From: Enterococcus mundtii
Lineage (GTDB): Bacteria; Bacillota; Bacilli; Lactobacillales; Enterococcaceae
DNA: 64,000 bases
Reading direction: 5' to 3'
Assembly: GCF_013394305.1 (NCBI RefSeq)
Contig: NZ_AP019810.1
Location: 1,404,501 to 1,468,500 of the forward strand
The notes under the pieces are model-generated. The model had not been told where the DNA came from and did no database searches. It saw only the letters and a program-made list of their open reading frames with translations. Below, one piece after another: positions 1-8,392 of the stretch (its first letter is position 1; each line of letters starts with the position of its first letter). Position numbers and translations under genes: made by a program.

Positions 1-430
1 TCGCAATCATTTGAGTAGCTGTTTTTACTTTTCCAGGCCAAGCAGCTGCCATGACTTCCCCGTCCTCGACAAGCAATAATCGTAACCCTGTTACAGCCAA
101 CTCACGACAAACGATGATCGCAATCACCCATGCTGGCGCTCTTCCTTGACCTACCAACATGATAAAAGCTGTCATAACTAACATTTTGTCTGCTAATGGA
201 TCAGCAAATTTTCCGAAGTTCGTCACTAATCCTCTGGAGCGAGCAATTTTCCCATCTAGCCAATCCGTCACACTTGCTAAAGCAAAAATGATGGCACCTA
301 CTAGCTGAGTGATCGCTAATGACGTTGTTCCTACCGTTAATTGCCCCCAATCTAACGGAAGGCCGACGACTAAAATAAACACTGGAATCATACAGATTCT
401 AAGTACAGTTAATTGATTTGGTAAATTCAC
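1..430 (-). CDS. pgsA: CDP-diacylglycerol--glycerol-3-phosphate 3-phosphatidyltransferase, 3' end beyond window
   Basis: Membrane enzyme that makes phosphatidylglycerol phosphate, the first committed step to phosphatidylglycerol and cardiolipin. Reading down the minus strand from a GTG at 430, preceded by AAAGGAG, gives VNLPNQLTVLRICMIPVF. The CDP-alcohol phosphatidyltransferase signature DGxxAR(x8)GxxxDxxxD is present: DWLDGKIARSRG followed by NFGKFADPLADK. Hydrophobic helices flank it. About 143 codons are visible and the C-terminus lies off the left edge. It follows rodZ, the usual Firmicute order (ymfM-pgsA-cinA-recA). The frame is open from 430 to base 1. Confidence 0.93.
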   Translation of the reverse strand, partial: MNLPNQLTVLRICMIPVFILVVGLPLDWGQLTVGTTSLAITQLVGAIIFALASVTDWLDGKIARSRGLVTNFGKFADPLADKMLVMTAFIMLVGQGRAPAWVIAIIVCRELAVTGLRLLLVEDGEVMAAAWPGKVKTATQMIA

Positions 431-543
431 AAGAACGACTCCTTTCTTTCCTATTTTACGTCAGTCCAGCAAAAGTTTCCACCAATAGTCTCTCAATTGC
501 TAAACAAATCTTTCACTACATTATAACCTACTATCTAAACAAG

Positions 544-579
544 AAAAGAGAGCCCAACACGAGATTCCGGCTCTCTTTT
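544..579 (-). terminator. Rho-independent terminator after rodZ
   Basis: AAAAGAGAGCC (544-554) pairs perfectly with GGCTCTCTTTT (569-579) around a 14-nt loop. On the minus strand the stem ends in TTTT, just past the rodZ stop at 602. It sits between rodZ and pgsA, so pgsA probably has its own promoter or relies on read-through. Confidence 0.8.
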
Positions 580-601
580 ACACGGTTGATGTTTAAACTA
601 G

Positions 602-1492
602 TTATTCTGCATACTGCAAGGAAAGTGAAATATTCTTCAGACTCGTATTATTTGGGCCTGCGTTGATAGGCAGTTCTTCACCATTTAATTTGACCGTTGC
701 ATTACTCGCTGCTCCAAGTGTGATCATTGCATTTGTCGTATTTTCTGGAAGTTCTGTTGTTTTTGTATCATTGGCAACCAAGGTTTCTTGATAGTGATAG
801 TCAAACGTATTGTTCAATTGGACACCAATCCAGACACGTTCACTTGCTGTAAATTCCAATGTGATCGGTTTTTTCGCATCTTTTACCTCGATTGAAAGCG
901 CACTTCCTGTGTCTTGTCCCGGTGTGATGATCATTTTTTTCTCTTCTTCTGTTGATTTTGTTGTCGATTCCACGGTCGATTCAACCGTTGATTCACTTGA
1001 CTCCGGTTCTTCTTCCGTGATCGAACCATCGACAGATACCGTTGAAGCTGTTCCACCAATGATCGGCTCCGATTGACGGTCTTGCCATGACATATATGCC
1101 ACTACTGTGATAATTGCTACAGCGACTAATCCTAATAAAATCACTGGCAGACTTGTCCAGAATTTTGTTAGATTCTTTTCTTCTTCGTGCATGGCTTTTC
1201 TTGAACCACTCACTGTTTCTGGTTCTGGTCGTTTTTTGATGGTCTCATCTGCGAAAGATTTTTTCCCATCAAAAACATCCACTAAATAATCACCATCTTC
1301 ACCAACAGCTTCTGCATATTGACGAATAAATGCACGAACATAAAATTTACCTGGCAATTGATCAAATTCGTTTTGATCGATCGATTCCAAGTAACGTTTT
1401 TGGATCTTCGTCATTTGTTGTAATTCATCTAATGATATTTTTTTGTTTAAACGGGCTTGCCGTAATTTTTCCCCGATGGTTTCAAAAGCCAC
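602..1492 (-). CDS. rodZ: RodZ/YmfM-like cell-shape protein: HTH, one membrane span, DUF4115
   Basis: 296 aa. Residues about 5-67 form a RodZ-type helix-turn-helix (GEKLRQARLNKKISLDEL). A single membrane helix lies near 112-133 (SLPVILLGLVAVAIITVVAYM), then a Ser/Thr/Glu-rich linker with STVEST repeats (about 155-185), then an extracellular beta-rich DUF4115 domain. In the family, the HTH end contacts MreB-type cytoskeleton or elongation factors. Start is GTG at 1492 behind GGAG, 11 nt away, a rather long gap; an ATG at 1500 is out of frame. Neighbours yfmF-yfmH upstream and pgsA downstream match the Bacillus ymf order, but the ymfI reductase usually between yfmH and rodZ is absent. Confidence 0.88.
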   Translation of the reverse strand: MAFETIGEKLRQARLNKKISLDELQQMTKIQKRYLESIDQNEFDQLPGKFYVRAFIRQYAEAVGEDGDYLVDVFDGKKSFADETIKKRPEPETVSGSRKAMHEEEKNLTKFWTSLPVILLGLVAVAIITVVAYMSWQDRQSEPIIGGTASTVSVDGSITEEEPESSESTVESTVESTTKSTEEEKKMIITPGQDTGSALSIEVKDAKKPITLEFTASERVWIGVQLNNTFDYHYQETLVANDTKTTELPENTTNAMITLGAASNATVKLNGEELPINAGPNNTSLKNISLSLQYAE

Positions 1493-1651
1493 TCGTTCAT
1501 CTTCTCCAGTCTGTGTATTCTAGTCAGAAGGTGCTTTCTCTACTGAGGATCGACCATTTTTTCTGACTGCTTCTCATTGAATTTTTGCTTTATTCATGCT
1601 CAATGTATAGTGTTCCCTCTATATTGATCAATCTTGCACTCAATCTACTTA

Positions 1652-1660
1652 AGAATACCA
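1652..1660 (-). promoter_or_regulatory. candidate extended -10 promoter for rodZ
   Basis: On the minus strand the bases read TGGTATTCT, an extended -10 (TGnTATTCT) about 160 nt before the rodZ start, inside the roughly 295-bp gap between yfmH and rodZ. No good -35 is visible at 17 nt. The rest of the gap is AT-rich and I see no gene in it. Confidence 0.3.
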
Positions 1661-1787
1661 CAAAGCGAACTTACTTTGGACAACATTTCATCTGTTTTAA
1701 AGTGAAATTTAAAACTTTCTTTTATTCTTACAAAAAGCATGACGAAACAGCGAGTATGTCCAATAAATTCAGAGTTTTTTTACTGTT

Positions 1788-3077
1788 TCACTTTTTTGGC
1801 TGCATATAAAATTCACTAAACACATCAGCATTGATAAAAGAGCGTCCTACTTGAAGAAGATCCGTCATCTGGATTGATTCAATGATTTCTGGCAAATCAA
1901 ACAATGTTTGGTCACCAAATAGACTTTGTGTAAATTGATTGGCGATGTATTCGATGGAGTTCAATGATTGGAAATACTGCCCTAACATTTTCTTTTTCAA
2001 TAAGTTCAAGTTTTCTTCTGTGATTCCTTCGTCATGTTCAAAGTTCAATAGAATCTCTTTTATTTTTTTTACTGCTAGTTTTGGTTGGTCCGAATCGCCA
2101 CTGAAGTCAGCAAAATGAAATTCACGATCTAAACTAAACTCAAAGCCAAAACTATCATCAATAATTCCTTCGTTGTAAAGGGCTAAATAGTTTTGTGCAG
2201 TTGGGCCTAAAAGTAATTGTAGTAACAAACGAATCGCTGTTTTATATCTGAGCAATTCTCTCCCATTTTCAGGTAACACATCGATTCCTTTGATCCCTAA
2301 CACAAATTTTTCTCGTGTGATCGCTGCTTCTAAGGTACTTATCGGCAGAACATCTGCTTGATTTTCGGGAAAGAATCGTTCGATTTTTTGAGCGGGTGGA
2401 AATTCTTTGGTAGCTTGATTGTGGCGAATTTGCTCCATCAACTGTTCTGGTTCCAAATTACCAACTACAAATAACACCATATTGCTTGGTTGATAAAAGG
2501 TGCGATAGCAAGTATATAGATCCTCTGCTGTGATGTCAGCAATACTTTCCACCGTTCCTGCAATATCGATGTGTAATGGATGATTGGGGTATAGATTGTT
2601 TAAGATACCAAAGAATAACCGCCAATTCGGATCGTCTTCATACATCTGGATTTCTTGACCAATGATCCCTTTTTCTTTGTTGACTGTTTCTTCAGTAAAA
2701 TAAGGTGCTTGAACAAAATCAAGTAAGGTCAAAAGATTCTTTTCTACCTGATCTGTCGTTGAAAACAAATAGCTGGTTTTTGTAAAGCTCGTGAACGCAT
2801 TCGCTGATGCTCCTTGTTGACCGAACAACTGGAACACATCGCCTTCTTCTTTTTCAAATAACTTATGTTCCAAGAAATGCGCGATCCCATCAGGAACTTT
2901 CACTTTTTCCGTTGCATCATAGGGAATAAATTCATTGTCGATCGACCCATAGTTCGTACTGAATAAACCGTATGTTTTGTGATAATCGTTTTTTGGTAAC
3001 AAGTAAACCGTCAAACCATTCGGTAAGACTTCGTGATACAGTGTTTCATTGATTTGACTGTACTCTGCTTTATGCAT
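1788..3077 (-). CDS. yfmH: M16-family zinc peptidase YfmH-like (active-type subunit)
   Basis: 429 aa. It carries the inverted zinc motif HxxEH as HFLEH (about 67-71) and a downstream glutamate in the EKGIIGQEIQMYEDDP segment, so it looks catalytically competent. Member of the M16 insulinase/processing-peptidase family; NCBI links YfmF/YfmH to the EF-P 5-aminopentanol modification pathway, although the substrate is not settled. The start is ATG 3077 (MHKAEYSQ), 8 nt after GGAGG. The longer GTG start at 3086 would lie inside that site. It overlaps the 3' end of yfmF by 8 bp, indicating translational coupling and probably a heterodimer. Confidence 0.88.
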   Translation of the reverse strand: MHKAEYSQINETLYHEVLPNGLTVYLLPKNDYHKTYGLFSTNYGSIDNEFIPYDATEKVKVPDGIAHFLEHKLFEKEEGDVFQLFGQQGASANAFTSFTKTSYLFSTTDQVEKNLLTLLDFVQAPYFTEETVNKEKGIIGQEIQMYEDDPNWRLFFGILNNLYPNHPLHIDIAGTVESIADITAEDLYTCYRTFYQPSNMVLFVVGNLEPEQLMEQIRHNQATKEFPPAQKIERFFPENQADVLPISTLEAAITREKFVLGIKGIDVLPENGRELLRYKTAIRLLLQLLLGPTAQNYLALYNEGIIDDSFGFEFSLDREFHFADFSGDSDQPKLAVKKIKEILLNFEHDEGITEENLNLLKKKMLGQYFQSLNSIEYIANQFTQSLFGDQTLFDLPEIIESIQMTDLLQVGRSFINADVFSEFYMQPKK

Positions 3078-4338
3078 TCTCTTCACCTCCAGCTAAAAAG
3101 AAAATTGCTTGTAATTCGATTTGGTTTGCCACTTCTTGAATATCTTCGATCGTTACACGTTCCATGCGAGCCAGCCATTCCTCGTCCGATAGTTCAGTAT
3201 CAGGAAGCCAGTGTGCTAAATAAGCGGATTCGATTGCAGCTTGTGGCGAATCCAAAGACAACAAATAGTGATTACGTAACATTGCCTTGGTTTGTTCAAG
3301 CTCCAATTCAGTGACTTCGCCATTTTGTAAACTTGCCAGTTGTTGATGGATCAAGTGCAAGACTTGATTACGATTTTTGGTCTCAATGCCTGTTTGTACA
3401 GTCAATAACCCACGAAAAGTATCAACGTTGCTAGACGCATAATAAGCTAAGCTTTCTTTTTCACGTACATTCATGAAAAGTTTGGAGTGAGGGAAGCCTC
3501 CGAACAAGCCATTAAAGACCATCAATGAAAAACGTTCTGGCTGATCGTAATAAACATTGGTTTGATAGGCTAGGTTCAGTTTGGCTTGCACCACTGGTTC
3601 TTGGATTTGTCGTTCCTTGATCACGTTGTTTTGTGTTTGTTGATAAAAGATTTCTGGTCGTACCACTTTTCGCTCAGTGAAAGGAAGCTCTTTTAACGCT
3701 TCGATTGCCATTGTTTCTTCGATATCACCCACTACAAAAATATCCACTTGGTCTTCTTTGATCATACGTGCATAATATTCTGCTAAGGCACTTGATGTGA
3801 TATTTTCGAGTTCTTCAACGGACCCCATACTTGGGATTTTTTGTGCATCTGACTGTTCAAAATATAATTCTTGTAATGCTAATGAAGCCATTGTTTGCTT
3901 ATCTTCATTTAAGCTTTCCAAATATTGCTTTAAGTTATTTTTCTCTAAATCAAATGTTGCTTGATCAAATGTTTGATTTTTGATGTTAGGGTAGAATAAT
4001 ACCTCTTTTAAAAAGGAAACGGCATTCGTCAAAATCGTGCTGTCATTGACATACGCACCATTGACGAAACTGATTCCCGCATTCATCCAATGTAGATTGC
4101 CTTTTTTCCGAACAGAAAAACCGAAACCAGCTCCATACAAATCAGCTAATTTTGCACTTAATTGTGTCTGATCCGGATAGTTCAAGCTATTCGTCTCTAA
4201 TAAACTACTCAGTAATGAACGTTTGGTGACGATGTCTTTTTCTAAGGCTGTGGTGAACCGTACAAAAATACGGATCGTTTTAAATTGTTTGGTTGGTAGC
4301 ACATGAAGGTTGACACCTTCTGTCAATTGATAGGCCAT
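3070..4338 (-). CDS. yfmF: M16-family peptidase-like protein YfmF-like (non-catalytic subunit)
   Basis: 422 aa with M16 fold features (N-terminal VNLHVLPTKQFKTIRIFVRF; later LAYYASSNVDTFRGLLTV), but the HxxEH zinc motif is missing where it would be expected (SLLSSLLETNS). This is typical of the inactive partner of paired M16 peptidases. Start ATG 4338 follows GGAG by 9 nt. First gene of a yfmF-yfmH unit; the two genes overlap. A promoter is not obvious in the roughly 220-bp gap shared with the divergent mscL gene. Confidence 0.85.
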   Translation of the reverse strand: MAYQLTEGVNLHVLPTKQFKTIRIFVRFTTALEKDIVTKRSLLSSLLETNSLNYPDQTQLSAKLADLYGAGFGFSVRKKGNLHWMNAGISFVNGAYVNDSTILTNAVSFLKEVLFYPNIKNQTFDQATFDLEKNNLKQYLESLNEDKQTMASLALQELYFEQSDAQKIPSMGSVEELENITSSALAEYYARMIKEDQVDIFVVGDIEETMAIEALKELPFTERKVVRPEIFYQQTQNNVIKERQIQEPVVQAKLNLAYQTNVYYDQPERFSLMVFNGLFGGFPHSKLFMNVREKESLAYYASSNVDTFRGLLTVQTGIETKNRNQVLHLIHQQLASLQNGEVTELELEQTKAMLRNHYLLSLDSPQAAIESAYLAHWLPDTELSDEEWLARMERVTIEDIQEVANQIELQAIFFLAGGEENA

Positions 4339-4506
4339 AAATAACTACTCCTTTTTGTCATGATCCTTGGATCTCTTAGCGATGATCGTTGTTGTTTCAA
4401 CGACATAAAAGTTCTCTTTTTTTGTCCAATTTTTTTAAAAGTCACTTTCTAGTATAGCATACAAGTGATTGAACGAACGTGTGGGGATATTATTAAGCGT
4501 GTTGTT

Positions 4507-4534
4507 TTTACATTTTTTTATTCTTCGATATACT
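4507..4534 (+). promoter_or_regulatory. sigma-A promoter of mscL
   Basis: TTTACA (4507-4512), 16-nt spacer, TATACT (4529-4534). The mscL ATG is 26 nt downstream, giving a short leader that carries GAAAGGAG. Confidence 0.65.
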
Positions 4535-4560
4535 AGGATTAACAAGAAAGGAGAAAAACA

Positions 4561-5025
4561 ATGATCAAAGAATTTAAAGAATTTATCATGCGAGGTGATG
4601 TGCTAGATCTAGCTGTCGGTGTAGTGATCGGTAGTGCTTTTACGGGCATTGTGAATCAAATCGTGCAAGGTCTGATTACTCCCTTAATTGGTTGGGTCGT
4701 TGCAATGATCACAGGTACCTCTGATTTGGATGGTGCATTGTCTGTTCTTGATTGGTCACCTGCGAAAGGGGTCACCTTTTCTTTTGGGAATGTTATTAGT
4801 GCAATTATTACATTTGTCATTACTGGTTTTGTTCTATTCCTAGTGGTCAAAGCAGCCAATCATGCGAAAAACTTACGTCCAAAAGAAGAAGAAGTGGTGG
4901 AAGACAAACCCACTGCGGAAGATTATCTTAGTGATATTCGCGATCTATTGGCACAACAAACAGCTGAAAATAATGCACGCCCCACTGCCCAAGCAACTTC
5001 TGAGAGCACGGATCCTAAAGCGTGA
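4561..5025 (+). CDS. mscL: large-conductance mechanosensitive channel
   Basis: 154 aa. Homopentameric emergency valve opened by membrane tension in hypo-osmotic shock. The N-terminal amphipathic segment MIKEFKEFIMRGD and first membrane helix (VLDLAVGVVIGSAFTGIVNQ) are classic MscL; TM2 is near residues 78-100 (ISAIITFVITGFVLFLVV). An acidic cytoplasmic helix (DYLSDIRDLLAQQ) follows and the tail is polar. Start ATG 4561 lies behind AAAGGAG. Single-gene unit with its own promoter and a shared terminator. Confidence 0.97.
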   Translation: MIKEFKEFIMRGDVLDLAVGVVIGSAFTGIVNQIVQGLITPLIGWVVAMITGTSDLDGALSVLDWSPAKGVTFSFGNVISAIITFVITGFVLFLVVKAANHAKNLRPKEEEVVEDKPTAEDYLSDIRDLLAQQTAENNARPTAQATSESTDPKA

Positions 5026-5030
5026 GATAA

Positions 5031-5060
5031 AAAAAACAGAAGGAAATCCTTCTGTTTTTT
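5031..5060. terminator. bidirectional terminator between mscL and the GNAT gene
   Basis: AAAAAACAGAAGGA (5031-5044) pairs with TCCTTCTGTTTTTT (5047-5060), a 14-bp stem with a 2-nt centre and T-runs on both sides, serving the convergent genes. Confidence 0.9.
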
Positions 5061-5498
5061 TTATGCTTGTTTTCTCATGTCTAAGTGGGGGATTCCATCT
5101 TCTAAATATACTTCTGAGATTGCCTGAAAACCAAAGGATTCATAAAATGATTGTAGATATTCTTGTGCCCCGATCACGATCGGACGTCCAGGTGCATTGG
5201 CTTCGATCGCCGCTAATGTTTGTGCCACGATTTTTTGTCCTAACCCTGACTTGCGATGCGCCTGATTGACCAAGACTCGTCCAAAATGAACTGTGTCTTC
5301 TTCTGCATAAATACGTGTATATGCCAAAATCGTACCATCTTCATCTTTAAAATAAGTATGCCATGCGATTTCATCGATCTCATCGACTTCTTGGTAAGGA
5401 CAATTTTGTTCAACAACAAATACGGCGATTCGCTCTTTCACGATTGCATAAAATTCTGCTGTTGTTAGTTCTGCAAATTTTTTTACATAATGCTTCAT
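5061..5498 (-). CDS. GNAT N-acetyltransferase, ElaA-like
   Basis: 145 aa from ATG 5498. A second in-frame ATG at 5501 is closer to GGAGGT (4 nt), so 5498 (7 nt) is preferred. The GNAT acetyl-CoA loop is visible (VNQAHRKSGLGQKIV), preceded by the beta-strand HFGRVLV. The N-terminal ERIAVFVVEQNCPYQEVDE is characteristic of ElaA-type GNATs. Substrate unknown. It stands alone between two terminators. Confidence 0.82.
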   Translation of the reverse strand: MKHYVKKFAELTTAEFYAIVKERIAVFVVEQNCPYQEVDEIDEIAWHTYFKDEDGTILAYTRIYAEEDTVHFGRVLVNQAHRKSGLGQKIVAQTLAAIEANAPGRPIVIGAQEYLQSFYESFGFQAISEVYLEDGIPHLDMRKQA

Positions 5499-5547
5499 CA
5501 TCAGGACCTCCGTTCTTTCTTGCTAATAGCATAACGAGTTAGATACA

Positions 5548-5593
5548 AAAAAGCAAACGAACCTCATATATAATCTAGGTCCGCTTGCTTTTT
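5548..5593 (-). terminator. terminator after veg
   Basis: On the minus strand a 16-bp stem (5593-5578 with 5563-5548, two G-U pairs) with a 14-nt loop runs into a T-stretch. It overlaps the last bases of the veg stop codon. Confidence 0.85.
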
Positions 5594-5837
5594 AAACTGC
5601 TTCAGTTAAAAATTCGATCTCAACTGTTCGAGTAAGTACATCTGAATAACTGTAAGATACTCGTTCAAATGAATTTTCTTCAGGATCTAAGTCTACGACA
5701 AATACTGAAGGATAGGTTTCTGTTAAAACGCCTCGGCGTTCCGTTTGACGCTTTCTTCCGGTCTGTGCAACCAACATGATTTGGCTGCCGATACGACCTT
5801 CTAAATCTTTTTTGATTGTAGCTAAAGTTAGTGGCAT
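5592..5837 (-). CDS. veg: Veg family protein
   Basis: 81 aa from ATG 5837 (MPLTLATIKKDLEGRIG), behind GAGGTGA. The frame is open about 40 codons upstream, but that stretch is AT-rich leader and contains the promoter, so it is not coding. Veg is a small conserved Firmicute protein; in B. subtilis it promotes biofilm matrix expression by antagonising SinR, and no enzymatic role is known. Its promoter is close to consensus, as for B. subtilis veg, so strong expression is likely. The usual neighbour ksgA is absent; here it sits downstream of sigH. Confidence 0.9.
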   Translation of the reverse strand: MPLTLATIKKDLEGRIGSQIMLVAQTGRKRQTERRGVLTETYPSVFVVDLDPEENSFERVSYSYSDVLTRTVEIEFLTEAV

Positions 5838-5856
5838 ACAATTCACCTCAATTACT

Positions 5857-5885
5857 ATCATACCATATATAGTAAAATTTTTCAA
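5857..5885 (-). promoter_or_regulatory. strong veg promoter
   Basis: Minus strand: TTGAAA (5885-5880), 17-nt spacer, TATGAT (5862-5857), with TGG directly before the -10 (extended -10). Near-consensus sigma-A promoter; the ribosome site begins only a few bases after the expected transcription start. Confidence 0.8.
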
Positions 5886-5953
5886 GTTTACCATATCAAA
5901 AAAAGAAATGCAATAGAAATAAGTAAGAAAAACATTAGTAATGCTATAAAAAA

Positions 5954-6529
5954 TCACTCATTATAATCTTTCAGATGTTTTTTTATCTTATATTTCACTC
6001 GACCGTAAGCGCTTTTTATTTGCTTCAGATCCATTGATAATTCTCTCTCCATCTCGCTAAAATCATTGCCTTGCATGTAATGTTGAAAGATTTTTGCCTC
6101 TTTTGATGAGAATTTGATATCACAGTCCTCGAAAGCTTCTTTTAATAGTAATTGTTGCATCGCAACAGGTTCTTGGATGGTGATCTCGGCTAAAAAATCT
6201 GGTCCTTCTGTCGCTATTTTTTGTTCAATAGAAATTTCATTTTTTTGGTCTCGACGTTTTAGCGCGTTTTGCTTACGCAATAAAGAGTAGATTTGGTTAC
6301 TGATAATACTTTTGTAATAACTCCCAAAACTGACACCTTTATTATTTTCGTACGTTTTAAGTGCTTGATATAGAGCAATCCTTGCTTCTTGTTCCCAATC
6401 TTCACTTACATAATTCCTTAGATAATAAATATTTTTCAACCGTAATAATAACGGGAAATATTTTTGATACAGCATAGAAAATGCTTCTTCATCTCCATTA
6501 CGGGCGGCGCACAATAACTCCTCGGACAT
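5954..6529 (-). CDS. sigH: SigH/ComX-like alternative sigma factor
   Basis: 191 aa from ATG 6529 (MSEELLCAARNGDEEAF). Region 2 is clear: AFSMLYQKYFPLLLRL, then EDWEQEARIALYQALKTYE and SFGSYYKSIISNQIYSLLRK. Region 4 is weaker (FSSKEAKIFQHYMQGNDFSEM). Identity as the sigH orthologue is supported by position: cysS-mrnC-rlmB-yacP-sigH is the B. subtilis order. In B. subtilis SigH starts sporulation and competence genes; the enterococcal regulon is not established. A longer frame from 6577 lacks a ribosome site. The site used, GGAGGA at 9 nt, lies inside the 3' arm of a perfect hairpin (6536-6566), so translation is probably controlled. Confidence 0.82.
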   Translation of the reverse strand: MSEELLCAARNGDEEAFSMLYQKYFPLLLRLKNIYYLRNYVSEDWEQEARIALYQALKTYENNKGVSFGSYYKSIISNQIYSLLRKQNALKRRDQKNEISIEQKIATEGPDFLAEITIQEPVAMQQLLLKEAFEDCDIKFSSKEAKIFQHYMQGNDFSEMERELSMDLKQIKSAYGRVKYKIKKHLKDYNE

Positions 6530-6535
6530 AAAATA

Positions 6536-6566
6536 ATTCCTCCATAACTTTCGATTATGGAGGAAT
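6536..6566 (-). promoter_or_regulatory. RBS-sequestering hairpin in the sigH leader
   Basis: On the mRNA strand ATTCCTCCATAA (6566-6555), 7-nt loop, TTATGGAGGAAT (6547-6536): a perfect 12-bp stem. The whole Shine-Dalgarno GGAGGA lies in the 3' arm, paired with an anti-SD TCCTCC in the 5' arm, and the sigH ATG follows 6 nt after the stem. This would keep sigH translation off until melted (by heat, a protein or a coupled ribosome). The A/T-rich tail could also make it a weak terminator. Confidence 0.75.
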
Positions 6567-6606
6567 CTTACCATCAATTCATTGAATAACTAATCGTATC
6601 TGGCTG

Positions 6607-7137
6607 TTATTTTTCTTTTCTCATTAAATCGTCCAATTTTTGGGACAATTTTTCTAATTGTTCTTCATTCCACGGAGAATTTCGTCGAAAATCAATAAAA
6701 CGCATATTTATATTATCTTGGGTAATATTTTTTTCTGTTTTTTTGATTGTTTTATATAATTCGTACGCGGAAGTTCGTAAGGCACCTTGTGAAAAAATCA
6801 CCCATTGTTCCGCTAAGTCACTCGTTGCGACAGTCACTTGCGTCAAACGAGTATTCAACTCTCCAGCGATCCGCTCGATATACGTATCTGCCGTTTCATC
6901 CTCTTTTGTGAAAACAACTTCTAATTGGTATTTTCGATAATTTTGTTGGATACCCGGCACTAATTGTGCATCAAAGACAACGATTACTTCTAGGCCTTCA
7001 TATTTTGCATAATTCGATAAACGATGCAACAAGGCTTCTCTGGCATCCGCCATTTTATCTTGCTTTTTCAGTGCCACTAATTCCGGCCAAGAACCGATCA
7101 TATTATAGCCATCGACGATCAACAGCTGCTTCTTCAT
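6607..7137 (-). CDS. yacP: YacP/Rae1-type NYN-domain endoribonuclease
   Basis: 176 aa. The N-terminus KQLLIVDGYNMIGSW is the NYN/PIN-like metal-binding aspartate motif; further acidic positions appear in VIVVFDAQ and EDETADTYIE. The family member Rae1 in B. subtilis cleaves mRNA in the ribosomal A site. Start ATG 7137 is 3 nt after the rlmB stop, using a G-rich ribosome site inside the rlmB 3' end, so the two are coupled. Within the conserved cysE-to-sigH cluster. Confidence 0.9.
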   Translation of the reverse strand: MKKQLLIVDGYNMIGSWPELVALKKQDKMADAREALLHRLSNYAKYEGLEVIVVFDAQLVPGIQQNYRKYQLEVVFTKEDETADTYIERIAGELNTRLTQVTVATSDLAEQWVIFSQGALRTSAYELYKTIKKTEKNITQDNINMRFIDFRRNSPWNEEQLEKLSQKLDDLMRKEK

Positions 7138-7140
7138 GCC

Positions 7141-8004
7141 TTATCCCCCCTGACGCTGAGAAAAAGCCTGATACATCAGTAGCCCAGCCGCAACACTCGC
7201 GTTCAAGCTTTGAACATGACCGACCATAGGGATCGTTAACAACTCATCCATTTCTTTCTTCAAGCCTGCACTCATGCCACGACCTTCGTTACCGATCACT
7301 AACGCTATCGATCCTTTTGCATTCCATGATTGGAAATTCGTTCCTTCCATATCCGTTCCGAATACCCAAAATTGTTGCTCTTTTAGCTGCTGGACAGTTT
7401 GAACTAAGTTTGTCACACGAGCCACTGGCACGTATTCAACGGCGCCTGTCGATGTTTTCGTCACGATTGGCGTGATTCCGACTGCGCGATGTTTAGGAAT
7501 GATGACACCGTCCACCCCACTGGCATCTGCCGTTCGTAAAATCGAACCAAAATTGTGAGGATCTTCGATACTGTCCAAGATCAAGAAAAAGGGTGTTTCC
7601 GTTTTGCTCTTCGCCTGTTCCAATAGTTGATCCAACGTCAGATATTCATAAGGCGTGATGGCCAATACCACCCCTTGATGAACACCACGATCACTCAGTA
7701 GGTCTAATTTCTGCTTAGGCACCCACTTGACCGGCACCGATTGTTCTCGAGCAATATTTTTCAACTCTTCAACCTTGTCGCCCCGTGAATCTTCTTGGAG
7801 GAACAATTTATTTCCACGACCTTGTTGCAAAGCTTCGACTGTCGCATGATGACCAAATACAAAATTGTCTTCACTCGTTGTGTCCTCTTGACCAACATAA
7901 ACTGTTTCCTTCTTGGCACTACGTTTCTCATTGCCTTTTGTAAAACGTTGAGAATCTTTTTTGTTTCGTTTTTGATAATTACGTTCTTTATTTTCTTTCC
8001 TCAT
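7141..8004 (-). CDS. rlmB: 23S rRNA (guanosine-2'-O-)-methyltransferase RlmB (TrmH/SpoU family)
   Basis: 287 aa. The lysine-rich N-terminal tail is followed by the L30e-like substrate-binding domain ([15 protein letters not shown]) and a SPOUT knot with the three SpoU motifs: [28 protein letters not shown] and [17 protein letters not shown]. It uses SAM to 2'-O-methylate a guanosine in 23S rRNA. Start ATG 8004 with AGG(TGA) 8 nt before; a GTG at 8013 is less well placed. Overlaps the mrnC 3' end by 17 bp. Confidence 0.92.
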   Translation of the reverse strand: MRKENKERNYQKRNKKDSQRFTKGNEKRSAKKETVYVGQEDTTSEDNFVFGHHATVEALQQGRGNKLFLQEDSRGDKVEELKNIAREQSVPVKWVPKQKLDLLSDRGVHQGVVLAITPYEYLTLDQLLEQAKSKTETPFFLILDSIEDPHNFGSILRTADASGVDGVIIPKHRAVGITPIVTKTSTGAVEYVPVARVTNLVQTVQQLKEQQFWVFGTDMEGTNFQSWNAKGSIALVIGNEGRGMSAGLKKEMDELLTIPMVGHVQSLNASVAAGLLMYQAFSQRQGG

Positions 8005-8392
8005 GGGTTTCACCTACTTTCTCAATACACCAATTGATCAATTCTTCCATACGTTCGGTTTGTTTTGTTAGATGTAAGTAGCCCATCAAGGCTTCAAACC
8101 CTGTTGCAACGCGATAAGTGGTAATATCCGCATTTTTTGCACTCGTATGGCTTTTGGCATTTCTACCCCTGCGATAGTAAAGTTCTTCATTTTCTGTTAA
8201 CAGGTTTTCTTGCAACATTTGTTGGATCAAAAAAGCTTGTGCCTTTGCCGAAACATAGTGTGTCGCTGCTCGGTGCAGTTTATTCGGCTTTGTTTCACCT
8301 TTTTCAATCAAGTAATCTCGAATATAGATTTCGTAGATAGCATCTCCAACATAAGCAAGTGCTAAACCATTTAGTTGTGTATGATCTCTCAT
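7988..8392 (-). CDS. mrnC: Mini-ribonuclease III
   Basis: 134 aa. RNase III-type catalytic domain without a dsRNA-binding domain: [21 protein letters not shown] carries the acidic catalytic helix, and [11 protein letters not shown] the second. It matures 23S rRNA ends. Start ATG 8392 overlaps the cysS stop as ATGA, with GGAGAAG about 8 nt before. Part of the cysS-mrnC-rlmB-yacP coupled operon. Confidence 0.93.
   Translation of the reverse strand: MRDHTQLNGLALAYVGDAIYEIYIRDYLIEKGETKPNKLHRAATHYVSAKAQAFLIQQMLQENLLTENEELYYRRGRNAKSHTSAKNADITTYRVATGFEALMGYLHLTKQTERMEELINWCIEKVGETHEERK

Noticed and set aside
4862-5269. 135-aa plus-strand ORF spanning the mscL 3' end and the GNAT gene
   Set aside because: It overlaps mscL in another frame, runs through the bidirectional terminator and is antisense to a clear GNAT enzyme.
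5838-5957. N-terminal extension of Veg by 40 residues
   Set aside because: The stretch contains the near-consensus veg promoter and GAGGTGA ribosome site; the shorter start matches the family.
6530-6577. Longer sigH start at 6577 that would read through the hairpin
   Set aside because: No ribosome site upstream, and the added residues do not resemble SigH N-termini; GGAGGA before 6529 is the better signal.
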